A stretch of DNA of 44,874 nt from Oxalobacter formigenes (GCA_949290765.1 CASETG010000084.1:1-44874), one strand, 5' to 3'. Shown: positions 18,253 to 28,348, counted from the first letter of the stretch. The notes: generated from the sequence alone by a model not told the origin. A program made the numbers and translations.

Positions 18253-19002
18253 ATGTTTCGTCATTTACGCGAAGATATCAAAAGTATCATTGAACGCGAT
18301 CCCGCAGCACGCAATACATGGGAAGTGCTGACTTGTTATCCGGGGTTTCAGGCCATTCTCGTTCATCGCGCTTCGCACTGGTGCTGGAATCATGGGCTGA
18401 AATGGTTTGCACGCTTCCTCTCGCATCTGGCGCGTATCGTGACAGGTATTGAAATTCATCCCGGCGCGGTCATCGGCAGGCGGGTTTTCATCGACCATGG
18501 TTGCGGTGTCGTAATCGGCGAAACGGCCGAAGTCGGCGATGACTGCACAATCTATCAGGGCGTGACGCTGGGTGGTACCTCGCTGAGCAAAGGCAAAAAA
18601 CGGCATCCGACACTTGAGCGGGGTGTCATTATCGGCGCTGGCGCCAAGGTATTGGGCAGTTTTACGGTCGGCGAGATGGCCAAGGTCGGCTCCAATGCGG
18701 TAGTCGTCAGACCGGTACCTGCCGGTGCCACGGCGGTCGGCAATCCGGCACGGATTATCCAGAAGGACGAAAAGCGTGATAAAACCGATGCCGCCAGCGT
18801 GTTGTTTTCCGCTTACGGTATCACTCCCAACGAAGACGATCCGCTGCTCAAGGCGTTGCGCGGGCTGATCAATAATGCTGCCGCGCAGGAACATCAGCTG
18901 AAAAACATCATCGCAGCACTGGAAGCGGCGAAAATTCCGCTTGAAACATTGCCGGAAGAAGAAAAGGTCAGTCCGGAACAGCTCAACAAACTGGTGGAAT
19001 AA
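18253..19002 (+). CDS. cysE: serine O-acetyltransferase
   Basis: Transfers acetyl from acetyl-CoA to L-serine, the first step of cysteine synthesis. The 249-residue protein is of the shorter EpsC-like CysE type. A helical N-terminal part (residues 1-60, [18 protein letters not shown]) is followed by a left-handed beta-helix of hexapeptide repeats (about 65-175). The repeats hold the active-site region [20 protein letters not shown] and the acetyl-CoA region [18 protein letters not shown]. The extended C-terminal tail, rich in Glu and Lys, reaches past VGNPARII and would hold the segment that binds O-acetylserine sulfhydrylase and cysteine in related enzymes. The ATG at 18253 is chosen by homology; no Shine-Dalgarno sequence is visible upstream. 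Confidence 0.95.
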   Translation: MFRHLREDIKSIIERDPAARNTWEVLTCYPGFQAILVHRASHWCWNHGLKWFARFLSHLARIVTGIEIHPGAVIGRRVFIDHGCGVVIGETAEVGDDCTIYQGVTLGGTSLSKGKKRHPTLERGVIIGAGAKVLGSFTVGEMAKVGSNAVVVRPVPAGATAVGNPARIIQKDEKRDKTDAASVLFSAYGITPNEDDPLLKALRGLINNAAAQEHQLKNIIAALEAAKIPLETLPEEEKVSPEQLNKLVE

Positions 19003-19214
19003 CACGCGATTTACCTGTCTTTTCGGCGAAAATTCCCCAATAAGTCCACATTGTTGCAAGTGTTACATCTTTTTGCCTTCCGAACGGTTTATTTCATCGA
19101 CAGATTTATTTAACATGAGCACAAGGTCTGTCATGTGATAGTCGCCGTTAGGACTGTTTGTCATTGTCGATGGCATAACAGCCGGAATTTTTTCCGGCCA
19201 GAAAGGAGCGGGCG

Positions 19215-22200
19215 ATGCAAAATCCCCTGAAAAAAGTGAACCTGGCGCGTTATTGGCAAAAAGCATTTGTCAAATGGAGTGTGGCGATTGTTGCATTGCT
19301 GATTGTCATTTATGGCGTGGTCGGTTTCTTCGTTGTGCCGAGTGTGTTGCGGGACAAGGCGCAACAATTTGTATATGAAAAGTTCGACAGAACACTGGTT
19401 TTTTCCGATGTGTCATTCAACCCGTTTACTCTGGCGGTCGAAATCGACGGGATGCGACTTTCGGAACACGGCAGCGATGCGCCTTTCCTGACGTTCGATC
19501 ATTTGACGCTCAATGTTTCGGCGCAGTCGGCTTTCCGGATGGCGCCGGTCATCGAGGAGATACGGCTGGTCAATCCCCGTGTGCATCTCGTCCGGACGGA
19601 TAACCATCACTACAATATCGATGATTTTGTGGCGTTTGCCATGGAGCCGAAGGAAGACGATTCACCGGTGCGTTTTTCCATCAACAATATCCAGATTGAA
19701 AATGCGACGATCGAATTCGACGATAAGCCGAAAAATAAACGGCATGTATTGGATGAACTGAATGTAACGGTTCCGTTTGTCTCATCCATTCCTTCGCAGG
19801 TCGATATTTTCGTTGATCTGGCGGTCAGCGGGAAACTCAACAACGAAACCATTGCACTGACAGGCAAGGCACGTCCATTCTTCAGGGAAAAGGACGGTAT
19901 GCTTGCAGTCAATCTGGACAAAATCGATTTGCCTTCCTATGTGGATTATTTGCCGTTTACGCCGAAATTCGCGTTGAAAGAAGGCAAGGTTTCCATTCAT
20001 ATGGATGTCGGCTTCGGACAACCGGAAAACGGCAAGCCGGGTCTGACGCTGGCCGGTAATGTATCTCTCGAATCGCTGGTGGTGGACGGGGCGGATGGCC
20101 GTCCGGTCGCCAGGATTCCCGCACTGGGCGTCAGTCTGGCGAAAAGCGATATTTTGTCCGGCAACATCGATATCGACCGTATCGAACTGAAGTCGCCCGA
20201 ACTGTATCTGGACAGAAGCCGTGCCGGCGTATGGAATGTTTTGCAGCTGGCCGATTTTCCCCAGGATAAAAAGACGGATAAAGTGGCGAGTGCCGATGCG
20301 GGTAATGCGGACAAGGCCGGTATTCCCTGGCATATCGCCCTGAAACAGTTTGTCGTTGCGGATGGTGCGCTCCGTATCAATGACCAGATACATGTCGTAC
20401 CGGCGAATTTCTCGGTCGACCATTTCGGCCTGAATGTCGAAGGGGTCGTTCTGGATGTCCCGGGACGCCATGTGACTGTGGAAAAGGTCATATCCGAAGG
20501 GACGGATATCCGTTTCCTGCACGGAAGACTGAAGTGGCAGCAGGAAGCGCGTGCACCGGCAAAGGCGCTCCGCAAGGCGGCCAGTGAAGCGGGTGAACAA
20601 ACGGGTTTCGGTTTTCAGGTCAACCGCGCGGAAATCAGGGACTGGTCCATGCATTTCGAAAACCGGGACGCAGGCATGAAGGTCGTAACCGATGTGGAGG
20701 GGCTTTCGGTCGTCGTCGACAATTTGTCCAGCCAGCCGGAGCAGACGGTGCGACTGGCTGTGGATGCCAGAGTCAACCAGCGCGGTACATTGTCGCTGGC
20801 AGGCAATCTGAATATGTCACCGCTGAAAGCGGAAATCGACCTGGATTTCCGGAATGTGGATATCCGTTTCGTCCAGCCCTATATCGATGATTTCGTCAAT
20901 CTGTCGGTCAGACAGGCGGATTTGACGCTTCAGGGAAAATTGCAGCTTGCGCAGACGAAACGCGAGAACTTGCAGGCACGTTTTACCGGCAACGCAGGTA
21001 TCGGCAAGCTGGTGACAGTCGACCAGCTGAGCAAACAGCAGTTTGTCAGCTGGAGCGATTTGTCTCTTAAAGGTGTCCGTTTCGAGCTGGAGCCATTGTC
21101 GGTCGTAATCGATCAGGTCAGGCTCAACAATCTGGTGGCGCGTGTGATTCTCGGTTCTGACGGTCGTCTGAATCTTCAGGATATCATGAGAAGCGAGACG
21201 GGCGGAAGAAAGAGTCTGACGGATGCGGAAGAAAAAGGCACAACGACGACAACGCGGACGGCGTCTGTCGATGCGCTAACGGCGACGGAGCGGAAAAAAC
21301 GTCCGGATTATTCGGTCAGAATTGGTAAATGGATGATAAAAAACGGGAAAATTCGTTTTTCGGATAATTTCATCCGTCCGAGATATACCGCCAATCTGGT
21401 CAATTTGCAGGGAACGGTTTCAGGGCTCTCGACTGCTGCAAACAAACAGGCTGCTGTCAATATCCGCGGACGCGTCAATGGTGCACCGCTGGTGGTTTCC
21501 GGTTCGTTCAATCCGTTCGGCAGTCTGGCGCTTGATATCAAGGCGAAAGTCAATGGAATGGAACTGGCGCAATTCAGCGCCTATTCCGGCAAATATATCG
21601 GCTACGGTATCGAAAAAGGCAAGTTGTCTTTCGATGTCGCCTACAAGGTTGAAAACGATCAGCTTTCCGCAGAAAATGCGCTGATTCTCGACCAGTTGAC
21701 TTTGGGCGAGAAGGTGGAAAGCGATTCCGCCGTCAATTTGCCGGTCAGTCTGGCATTGTCGTTGCTGAAAGACAGAAATGGTGTTATCGACATCAATCTG
21801 CCGATTGGCGGTTCGCTTAACGATCCGGAATTTTCCGTCGGTGGCATTGTCTTGCGTGTCATCGTCAATCTGGTCCAGAAAACGGTGACTGCGCCGTTCT
21901 CGCTGCTGGCATCGATTATCGGCGATACCGAAGAACTTTCCTGGTTGCCGTTCGAGCCGGGCAGTCATGTCATTTCCGCCGACGCTGAGAAGAAACTCAC
22001 TGCGCTGGCGAAAGCGCTGGAAGAACGTCCCGGTCTGAGTCTGGAAATAGCTGGCAGATACGATCCGGTCATCGACAGCGAAGGGCTGGGCAAAATGACG
22101 ATTTTACGCAAGATCAAGGCGGAAAAAGCACGCAAGACGGGGCAGACCATCGCTATAAAAGATATCATTCTCAGTGAGAAGGAATATGCCGACGGCGTGG

Positions 22201-22478
22201 AAGAGTTGTATGGAGATGAAGATTTCGACAAGCCGAAGAACTGGATAGGGTTCAGCAAGTCGTTGCCGCTGCCGGAAATGGAAAAACTGTTGTCGCGGCA
22301 TTTTGCGGGCAAAAAAGACGACATGATCCGTTTGGCGGACAGACGGGCACAGGCTGTGAAAAACTGGCTGATGGAACAGGGCAAGGTTCCTGAAGAAAGG
22401 CTGTTCGTGACGGCAAGCAAGGCACGTGAGACGGCCGGGGATGAATCGGGCAATCGGGTGGATTTCTCACTGAAGTGA
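19215..22478 (+). CDS. DUF748 (AsmA-like) envelope protein, 1087 residues
   Basis: A very large protein anchored by one N-terminal membrane span (about residues 22-45, VAIVALLIVIYGVVGFFVV), with the rest predicted in the periplasm. It shows the DUF748/AsmA-like repeating strand pattern: FDHLTLNVSAQS near 95, FSINNIQIENATIEF near 155, VDIRFVQPYIDDFVNLSV near 550 and MELAQFSAYSGKYIGYGI near 785. The C-terminal 180 residues, from FEPGSHVISADAEKKL, contain the DUF748-type terminal region that resembles an OmpA-like fold. AsmA-like proteins are proposed bridges for phospholipid movement or outer-membrane homeostasis; the exact role of DUF748 members is unsettled. GAAAGGAG lies upstream of the ATG. 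It is the first of a tandem pair. Confidence 0.87.
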   Translation: MQNPLKKVNLARYWQKAFVKWSVAIVALLIVIYGVVGFFVVPSVLRDKAQQFVYEKFDRTLVFSDVSFNPFTLAVEIDGMRLSEHGSDAPFLTFDHLTLNVSAQSAFRMAPVIEEIRLVNPRVHLVRTDNHHYNIDDFVAFAMEPKEDDSPVRFSINNIQIENATIEFDDKPKNKRHVLDELNVTVPFVSSIPSQVDIFVDLAVSGKLNNETIALTGKARPFFREKDGMLAVNLDKIDLPSYVDYLPFTPKFALKEGKVSIHMDVGFGQPENGKPGLTLAGNVSLESLVVDGADGRPVARIPALGVSLAKSDILSGNIDIDRIELKSPELYLDRSRAGVWNVLQLADFPQDKKTDKVASADAGNADKAGIPWHIALKQFVVADGALRINDQIHVVPANFSVDHFGLNVEGVVLDVPGRHVTVEKVISEGTDIRFLHGRLKWQQEARAPAKALRKAASEAGEQTGFGFQVNRAEIRDWSMHFENRDAGMKVVTDVEGLSVVVDNLSSQPEQTVRLAVDARVNQRGTLSLAGNLNMSPLKAEIDLDFRNVDIRFVQPYIDDFVNLSVRQADLTLQGKLQLAQTKRENLQARFTGNAGIGKLVTVDQLSKQQFVSWSDLSLKGVRFELEPLSVVIDQVRLNNLVARVILGSDGRLNLQDIMRSETGGRKSLTDAEEKGTTTTTRTASVDALTATERKKRPDYSVRIGKWMIKNGKIRFSDNFIRPRYTANLVNLQGTVSGLSTAANKQAAVNIRGRVNGAPLVVSGSFNPFGSLALDIKAKVNGMELAQFSAYSGKYIGYGIEKGKLSFDVAYKVENDQLSAENALILDQLTLGEKVESDSAVNLPVSLALSLLKDRNGVIDINLPIGGSLNDPEFSVGGIVLRVIVNLVQKTVTAPFSLLASIIGDTEELSWLPFEPGSHVISADAEKKLTALAKALEERPGLSLEIAGRYDPVIDSEGLGKMTILRKIKAEKARKTGQTIAIKDIILSEKEYADGVEELYGDEDFDKPKNWIGFSKSLPLPEMEKLLSRHFAGKKDDMIRLADRRAQAVKNWLMEQGKVPEERLFVTASKARETAGDESGNRVDFSLK

Positions 22479-22520
22479 CGGGGTATTCTGGCGAAAACAC
22501 AATCAACGATGGCGTAACCG

Positions 22521-25500
22521 ATGATGGAACAAAAAGCAAATGCAGGCAAGACCGGAAAACGTGCCTGGGCAAGACGCATACTGATCGGCTTTTTGTCGGT
22601 TCTGGTATTGCTGGTGGTGGTAGCGGGAGCCGGTATCGTATTTCTTCCGGATATCGTCCAGTCGAAAGCACGTGATTTCATGGCCGAAAAGTTCGATCGC
22701 AAGTTGGTGATCGGCGACATGAGCATGAATGTGTTCAGCCTGAAGATGGAAATGAAAGATGTCAGTTTGTCTGAACCCGGCAGCGACAGGACATTCGCGT
22801 CATTCGATTATTTGCTCGTCGAACTTTCGCCCGAGACGTTGACGACGTTCAAGCCTGTGGTCAGGCAGATTCGCCTGACAAGACCCGAGGTTCATATCGT
22901 CCGCGATCGTGATCGTGTTTTCAATATCGCCGATATGGTGGGGTATTTCTCGCAGAAGGATGAAAAAGATACCGGAAAGACGTTATTTTCCATCAACAAT
23001 ATCCAGGTCGAGAACGGGACGATTCGTGCCGATGACGAAGTGCGGAACAAGCATTTGCTGGTCGATGACATGAACATCAGTTTGCCATTCATCGCCAATA
23101 TGCCGTCAGATGTCGATATATTCGTCAATTTTGCAATCAGTGCACGTATCAACAAAGACAAAATCGAGCTGATCGGCAAGTCGAAACCGTCTCGTGATCG
23201 CAAAGGTGGCAGGATCGGACTCAAACTGGAGCGGTTCGATTTGCCGACCTATCTCGGATATTTGCCGTTCGATCCGGGATTCAAACTCAAAAGCGGCAAG
23301 TTTTCCGCCGATCTGGATATTGTGTTTGCCAAAAGGGAAGGAGACAAGCGTCCGGTCTATGTCGAAGGAAATGTAACGCTGGATTCCGTGTGGCTGACCG
23401 AACCGGACAATGCCGATATACTCCGTTTCTCGGAATTGAAAGTCGATATTGCCAAAAGCGATATTGTGTCCAGACAAATCGCCATAGATCGTATAAGTCT
23501 GAAAAATCCCGGTGTGGTATTGGACCGCAACGCTGCCGGGCAGTGGAATGTATTGCGCTTGCTGACCGGTTTGCCAGGGAAAAAAGCATCACAAACCGGC
23601 GAGGCAGACAAGGCTGCCCAGGCATCGGCAAAACGTTCCCTTTCCGTTGATGTTGGCGAACTGGTCATTAGTGGCGGAAAAGTCCGGCTGACCGACCGCA
23701 TATCGGGTATTCAGCTTGACAGCGGCAACATGTCGACGAAGCTCGGCATGCATCTGGATATGATACCGGATAAGATGCCGAGGCTTTTTGTCGGTGGCAA
23801 TGTGACGTTGAAGGGAACAGGTCTGTCCGGACTGAAAAGCCGTACGACCATTTTCAGGTTGCAGGAACTGAAAATGGATGTCGGCAGAAGCGATATCTTG
23901 TCGGGCAAGATCGGAATAGAAAATATCGGCCTGAGAAATCCGCAAGTTTTTCTGGCACGTGATCATGGCGGCCGGTGGAATATCGGTTCGTTGCTGAATG
24001 CGGGGAAAGGATCTTCGCAAGGAGCGGGTGCGCCGGGCAGTCATGCGACAACAAACGGTATGCCGCTGATGGTAACGCTGGGATCGTTGACGGTCAGTGG
24101 CGGACAGTTGCAGTTTACGGATCGTGCCTATGCGAAACCGGTCAGGATAACAGCCGGCGGTTTCGGACTGAATGTCGAGAAACTGTCGCTGGATATGAAC
24201 AGCCGTTACCTGTCTGCCGACAAAGTCGTTTCTTCAGGCACACAAGTGCAGATGATCCACGATTTGCCTGAACTGATCGCCAGCCTGCAGGATAGTGACA
24301 AGGCGAAAGCGACTGAAAAAGTGGTGGATGCGGCGTCAAAGCATACCGGTTTCCGTTTCATGGTGAAACAGGCGGGTATCAAGGGATGGTCGTTGCATTT
24401 CGAGAACTGGCATGAGCAGCAGCCAGTCGTGACGGATATCAGGCAACTGGATGTGATGCTGGAGAATCTGACGGAGGCCATGGACAAACCGGTTCCGTTA
24501 CGCATGCAAGCCAAAGTCAATGATCGGGGATCGGTTGCGGTAAAAGGGAATGTGACGGTATCGCCACTGAAAGCAGAACTGGATGTGGATGTCAGGGATG
24601 TGGATATCCGTTTCGTCCAGCCGTATATCAACGATTATGTGAATCTGAAGTTGCGGCAGGCTGATTTGTCGGTTAAAGGAAAACTGCAAGCTCATCAGAA
24701 TAAGGCCGGCGCTCTCCAGGGACAGTTCAGGGGTGGTGTGTCGCTAGATAGACTGGCGGCGGTTGACCAGTTGACCGGACAACCGTTCGTCAGCTGGAAA
24801 GGTCTCGCTTTCGAGGGCGTTGCGGTGGATCTTTCTCCGCTCGCCATTGTTGTGGACAAGGCAAAGATGAGCGATATGTCCGCGAGGATTATCCTGTCCT
24901 CTGAAGGACGGCTGAATCTGCAGGATATTCTTCGCAGCAAGGCAGGTGGGCAAAAGAGTCTGACCGATACCGAGGGAGTGCAGAAAAACCGTGGACGTAC
25001 CGCAACGGTGAAGTCCACCGGCAAGAAACGGAAACAGCATCGTTCGACTGCATCGGACAAGCCGCCGTTTTCGATCGTCATCAAACGCTGGCTACTTCGT
25101 AACGGAAGTGTTCGTTTTACCGACAATTTCATCAAGCCGCGTTATACAGCCAATCTTCTTAATTTGCGGGGCGGTATGCGGAATATTTCGAGCAATCCGT
25201 CCACACAGTCCCGAATGTGGCTCAAGGGGCAGGTCAATGGCGCACCGCTGGTGGTTTCCGGTTATATCAACCCGTTGAGCGATTCGCTTTCACTCAATAT
25301 CAAGGCACAGGTAACGGGTATGGAACTCGCCCAGTTCAGTGCCTATACCGGAAAATATCTCGGTTACGGAATCGAAAAAGGGAAATTGTCATACAAGGCT
25401 TCTTACCGGATCAGCAATGGCAAACTGGCGGCAGAGAACTCGTTGATTCTCGATCAATTGACGCTGGGTGAAAAGGTCAAAAGCGATGAAGCGACCGATT

Positions 25501-26225
25501 TGTCCATCGAGCTGGCACTGGCGTTGCTTAAAGACAGTGATGGGGTGATCGATATCAATGTGCCGATTGCGGGTTCTCTGAACGACCCGGAATTTTCGCT
25601 GGGCAATATTGTTGGTACGGTCATCGTGAATGCTCTGAAAAAGGTCGTGACGGCACCGTTCTCTTTCCTTGCGTCGCTCAACGAAAAGGAAAAGGAACTT
25701 TCCAGTATGACATTTGCGCCGGGGAATGCGGAATTGTCAGAAAAAGACATACAGCGTCTGCAAAGAATGGCGAACGGCCTGGCGAAACGGCCGCATATCA
25801 AGCTGGAGATTACCGGGCGTTATGACGATGTCGCCGACAGGGCGGGATTGGGTGAAATGGTACTGAACTGGAAGTTGCGTACACTCAAACGGAAAAAACA
25901 GTCGATTCCGTCATTCGAGGAAGTGACGGTATCGCCTGCCGAATATCCTGCGCTGCTGCACGAGGTGTATCGGCGCGAGTCTTTCGACAAGCCGGAAAAT
26001 GCATCCGATGCCGAGATGGAGAAGCTGCTAATACAGCATTACGCCAAACGGGATGACAATCTGGTATTGCTGGCGAACCGGCGTGCGGAAGCTGTCAAGA
26101 ACTGGCTGGTTCTGAAAGGCAAGTTGCCGGATGAACGGATTTATTTGCTGGCAAGCAAGAAGGGCGAAGCGGAAAAAGACCGGCCGGCCCACAGGGTCGA
26201 CTTCAATTTGCGCTGGAAAAATTGA
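22521..26225 (+). CDS. DUF748 (AsmA-like) envelope protein, 1234 residues
   Basis: Tandem paralogue of the preceding gene, 42 bases downstream and probably in the same transcript. It has one N-terminal membrane span (about 22-45, LIGFLSVLVLLVVVAGAGIV) and then a long periplasmic strand-rich part. Shared landmarks with copy 1 are FSINNIQVENGTIR, FDLPTYLGYLPFDPGFKL, DVDIRFVQPYINDYVNL, MELAQFSAYTGKYLGYGIEK and the terminal region from MTFAPGNAELSEKD. It is longer because one module of about 143 residues is present twice (about 279-421 and 422-565), each with GNVTL, a SDI segment, LKNP or LRNP, and a GxWN turn. It ends five bases before the convergent glycosylase gene with no terminator between. 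The function is inferred only at the level of envelope bridging. Confidence 0.87.
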   Translation: MMEQKANAGKTGKRAWARRILIGFLSVLVLLVVVAGAGIVFLPDIVQSKARDFMAEKFDRKLVIGDMSMNVFSLKMEMKDVSLSEPGSDRTFASFDYLLVELSPETLTTFKPVVRQIRLTRPEVHIVRDRDRVFNIADMVGYFSQKDEKDTGKTLFSINNIQVENGTIRADDEVRNKHLLVDDMNISLPFIANMPSDVDIFVNFAISARINKDKIELIGKSKPSRDRKGGRIGLKLERFDLPTYLGYLPFDPGFKLKSGKFSADLDIVFAKREGDKRPVYVEGNVTLDSVWLTEPDNADILRFSELKVDIAKSDIVSRQIAIDRISLKNPGVVLDRNAAGQWNVLRLLTGLPGKKASQTGEADKAAQASAKRSLSVDVGELVISGGKVRLTDRISGIQLDSGNMSTKLGMHLDMIPDKMPRLFVGGNVTLKGTGLSGLKSRTTIFRLQELKMDVGRSDILSGKIGIENIGLRNPQVFLARDHGGRWNIGSLLNAGKGSSQGAGAPGSHATTNGMPLMVTLGSLTVSGGQLQFTDRAYAKPVRITAGGFGLNVEKLSLDMNSRYLSADKVVSSGTQVQMIHDLPELIASLQDSDKAKATEKVVDAASKHTGFRFMVKQAGIKGWSLHFENWHEQQPVVTDIRQLDVMLENLTEAMDKPVPLRMQAKVNDRGSVAVKGNVTVSPLKAELDVDVRDVDIRFVQPYINDYVNLKLRQADLSVKGKLQAHQNKAGALQGQFRGGVSLDRLAAVDQLTGQPFVSWKGLAFEGVAVDLSPLAIVVDKAKMSDMSARIILSSEGRLNLQDILRSKAGGQKSLTDTEGVQKNRGRTATVKSTGKKRKQHRSTASDKPPFSIVIKRWLLRNGSVRFTDNFIKPRYTANLLNLRGGMRNISSNPSTQSRMWLKGQVNGAPLVVSGYINPLSDSLSLNIKAQVTGMELAQFSAYTGKYLGYGIEKGKLSYKASYRISNGKLAAENSLILDQLTLGEKVKSDEATDLSIELALALLKDSDGVIDINVPIAGSLNDPEFSLGNIVGTVIVNALKKVVTAPFSFLASLNEKEKELSSMTFAPGNAELSEKDIQRLQRMANGLAKRPHIKLEITGRYDDVADRAGLGEMVLNWKLRTLKRKKQSIPSFEEVTVSPAEYPALLHEVYRRESFDKPENASDAEMEKLLIQHYAKRDDNLVLLANRRAEAVKNWLVLKGKLPDERIYLLASKKGEAEKDRPAHRVDFNLRWKN

Positions 26226-26230
26226 GCGTT

Positions 26231-26824
26231 TCAGTCGCGTGAGTCGCTAACCGGTCGTCGGGAAAAAGTTTTGCTCAGAAAAGGGGAACCGGCCAGTCCG
26301 AATCGCCATGGCGTTTCTTTTGCGCGTGAAATGCCGATACGTGGACCTGAGACGATGGTAACGTGCCGTGGTGCCGGTTCAAGATGGCAAAAGGCCGAAT
26401 CCAGCGACAGGCCGTTTTCGTTTTTCGTGATGCCGAGTGCCTGACACAACCGTCCGGGGCCTGCACATAACAGACGGACATCGGTCATATTGCGTCGCTT
26501 TTGCATGAGCGGAATACCTTCAACGGGTTCGATGGCCCGAATCAGTACGGCAGCGCCATGCCCGGACTGGCGACAAACGAAATTGACACACCAGTGAATG
26601 CCGTAGGAACGGTAAACGTAAAGGTGTCCCGGCGGGCCGAACATGACAGCGTTGCGCGTCGTCGGACCGCAATAGCTGTGGGATGCCGGATCGTTTTCGT
26701 CATAGGCTTCTGTCTCGACGATAATGCCGCCCGTACCCCGATAGGAAAAAAAAGCGCCGATCAGTCGTTGCGCCAGCGTTTCAGGCGGTACGGAAAAGTC
26801 GATTCCGCCAAAAACGCGTGTCAT
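26231..26824 (-). CDS. DNA-3-methyladenine glycosylase, AAG/MPG type
   Basis: Removes alkylated or deaminated purines from DNA to start base-excision repair. The 197-residue protein matches the bacterial AAG family length. It has the catalytic segment GIIVETEAYDENDPASHS, where the Glu of ETEAY activates water, and the conserved LYVYRSYGIHWCVN and CAGPGRLCQALGI segments of the DNA-intercalating, base-flipping fold. It is the last gene of a leftward group with lpxH and ppiB, 32 bases after lpxH. A second, structurally unrelated alkylpurine glycosylase lies about 3 kb away at 29800-30444. Confidence 0.95.
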   Translation of the reverse strand: MTRVFGGIDFSVPPETLAQRLIGAFFSYRGTGGIIVETEAYDENDPASHSYCGPTTRNAVMFGPPGHLYVYRSYGIHWCVNFVCRQSGHGAAVLIRAIEPVEGIPLMQKRRNMTDVRLLCAGPGRLCQALGITKNENGLSLDSAFCHLEPAPRHVTIVSGPRIGISRAKETPWRFGLAGSPFLSKTFSRRPVSDSRD

Positions 26825-26856
26825 GCCAGATCCCGACGGAAATTGGAGAAGTCGGT

Positions 26857-27624
26857 TTAACAGGAATGCCGGATGAGCGCGCCATCCGGTGTCAGTGCGA
26901 TCCAGTCGCCACGTTTCGGTTCTGCATCCAGATTCCAGTCTGACAATACCATCCGGGTACAGTCGATGTTATTCGTGCGGTGAACATGGTCGCCGGGATG
27001 ATGGGTGTGTCCGTGAATCAGGACGGTCGCGCCGGTTTGTGTGAACAGCGCATCGATGGCGGCAGCATTGACGTCCATCATTTGCATGGATTTTTCACGG
27101 TTGCCCTTCTGGCTGTCCTCGCGCATACCGGCGATGAGCGCCTTGCGCTGTGCCAGCGGCATACCGAGGAACTGTTTTTGCCAGAGCGGATTGCGCACCA
27201 TCGTCCTGAATTGCATGTAGGCCTGGTCGTCGGTACATTGGGCATCGCCATGAACCAGCGCGATTTTTTTTCCTGCAAGATCGATGACTGCCGGTTCCGA
27301 CAAGGCTTGTGCACCTGTGGCCTCGATAAACCGGTCACCGGTCAGGAAATCCCGGTTGCCGCAAATCCAGAAAACAGCCGTGCCGCTGTCGGCCAGTGCA
27401 CGAAGCGCGCCGACAACGGTTTTCAGATATTCCGAATCCATATCATCGTCGCCAGCCCAGTATTCAAACAGATCACCGAGGATATAGAGCCTCTCGGTCT
27501 GTTGTCCCTGCGTTTTCAGAAAATCCAGAAAGGCGCGGGTCGTTTCCGGCAAGGCCGGCTGCAAATGCAGATCGGAAATGAAGAGGGCTTTTTGCCGGGG
27601 ATTCGTTTGAGCTGGCTGGTTCAT
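26857..27624 (-). CDS. lpxH: UDP-2,3-diacylglucosamine diphosphatase
   Basis: Peripheral inner-membrane metallophosphoesterase that cleaves UDP-2,3-diacylglucosamine to lipid X in lipid A synthesis. The 255-residue protein carries the calcineurin-like metal motifs in order: FISDLHL (about 15-21), GDLFEYW, the GNRD motif in WICGNRDFLTGDRF, VHGDAQCTDD and HGHTHHP near residue 200. The frame extends 53 codons upstream through a low-complexity Arg-rich stretch that overlaps ppiB, so the start is taken at the ATG at 27624. It lies 26 bases downstream of ppiB, on the same strand, and upstream of aag. This shows the organism makes LPS by the LpxH rather than the LpxI route, unless lpxI is elsewhere. 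Confidence 0.95.
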   Translation of the reverse strand: MNQPAQTNPRQKALFISDLHLQPALPETTRAFLDFLKTQGQQTERLYILGDLFEYWAGDDDMDSEYLKTVVGALRALADSGTAVFWICGNRDFLTGDRFIEATGAQALSEPAVIDLAGKKIALVHGDAQCTDDQAYMQFRTMVRNPLWQKQFLGMPLAQRKALIAGMREDSQKGNREKSMQMMDVNAAAIDALFTQTGATVLIHGHTHHPGDHVHRTNNIDCTRMVLSDWNLDAEPKRGDWIALTPDGALIRHSC

Positions 27625-27650
27625 GGATGGATCCGGAATGGTTGAATGGG

Positions 27651-28139
27651 TCAGAGTTCTTCGGCTTTTTCGATGATGACATCTTCCAGCGGTACATCGG
27701 CATGCATGCCGGCACGGCCGGTCGCCACTCTTCTGATACGGTCGACGACGTCTTTTCCGTCGGTTACCTTGCCGAATACGCAATATCCCCAGCCGTCCTG
27801 TCCCGGATAGTCCAGAAAATCATTGTTGTTGACGTTGATGAAGAATTGCGCGGTTGCGGAATGCGGGTCGGGCGTTCTGGCCATCGCGATGGAGTACGTT
27901 TCGTTGGACAGGCCGTTGTTGGCTTCGTTTTCGATAGGCGGGTTGGTTTTCTTCTGTTTCATGCCTGGTTCGAAGCCGCCGCCCTGAATCATGAAGCCGT
28001 CGATGACCCGATGGAAAATGGTATTGTTGTAAAAACCGGAGCGGACATAAGACAGGAAGTTGTCGACGGTTTTGGGAGCGTTTGCCGCGTCCAGTTCAAT
28101 CTTGATCGTGCCGAAATTGGTGTGCAGTGCGACGGTCAT
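27651..28139 (-). CDS. ppiB: peptidyl-prolyl cis-trans isomerase, cyclophilin B type
   Basis: Cytoplasmic cyclophilin that speeds Xaa-Pro isomerisation. The 162-residue protein has the usual length and lacks a signal peptide. The active-site segment [19 protein letters not shown] carries the catalytic Arg, and [14 protein letters not shown] and [16 protein letters not shown] are the other signature segments. The frame is open 19 codons further upstream, but the ATG at 28139 starts the conserved [16 protein letters not shown] and has an AAGGAAA ribosome site on its strand. It heads the leftward ppiB-lpxH-aag group and diverges from cysS. Confidence 0.96.
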   Translation of the reverse strand: MTVALHTNFGTIKIELDAANAPKTVDNFLSYVRSGFYNNTIFHRVIDGFMIQGGGFEPGMKQKKTNPPIENEANNGLSNETYSIAMARTPDPHSATAQFFINVNNNDFLDYPGQDGWGYCVFGKVTDGKDVVDRIRRVATGRAGMHADVPLEDVIIEKAEEL

Positions 28140-28256
28140 AATTTTCCTTTGATAGGTTGAAGAATCGGTATTCCGGTTGGCCCGCAAGGGCATCATGCCA
28201 ATGCCGTGACGGCATGTGGCGAAAAAAGCGCCGAACGCTTTTCCATATGGGAGAAC

Positions 28257-28265
28257 ATTCTAGCA
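28257..28265 (-). promoter_or_regulatory. extended -10 promoter of ppiB-lpxH-aag
   Basis: On the minus strand TGCTAGAAT forms an extended -10 element (TGn followed by TAGAAT) about 120 bases upstream of the ppiB ATG. No good -35 is seen, as is usual for extended -10 promoters. Prediction only. Confidence 0.4.
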
Positions 28266-28348
28266 AACTATGGATGGACAAGATATTGCCGCAGGTTCAA
28301 ATCCCTGTGTTTTGATACCGTTTATTGTTTTTCTTGTATCTGACAGAC

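Noticed and set aside
27625..27783. Arg-rich 53-codon N-terminal extension of lpxH
   Set aside because: It overlaps the end of ppiB in another frame and LpxH homologues begin at the metal-motif region shortly after 27624.
28278..28320. A tRNA T-arm-like sequence (GGTTCAAATCCC) in the ppiB-cysS gap
   Set aside because: No acceptor, D or anticodon arm can be paired around it and the flanking stem has mismatches; a chance match is likely.
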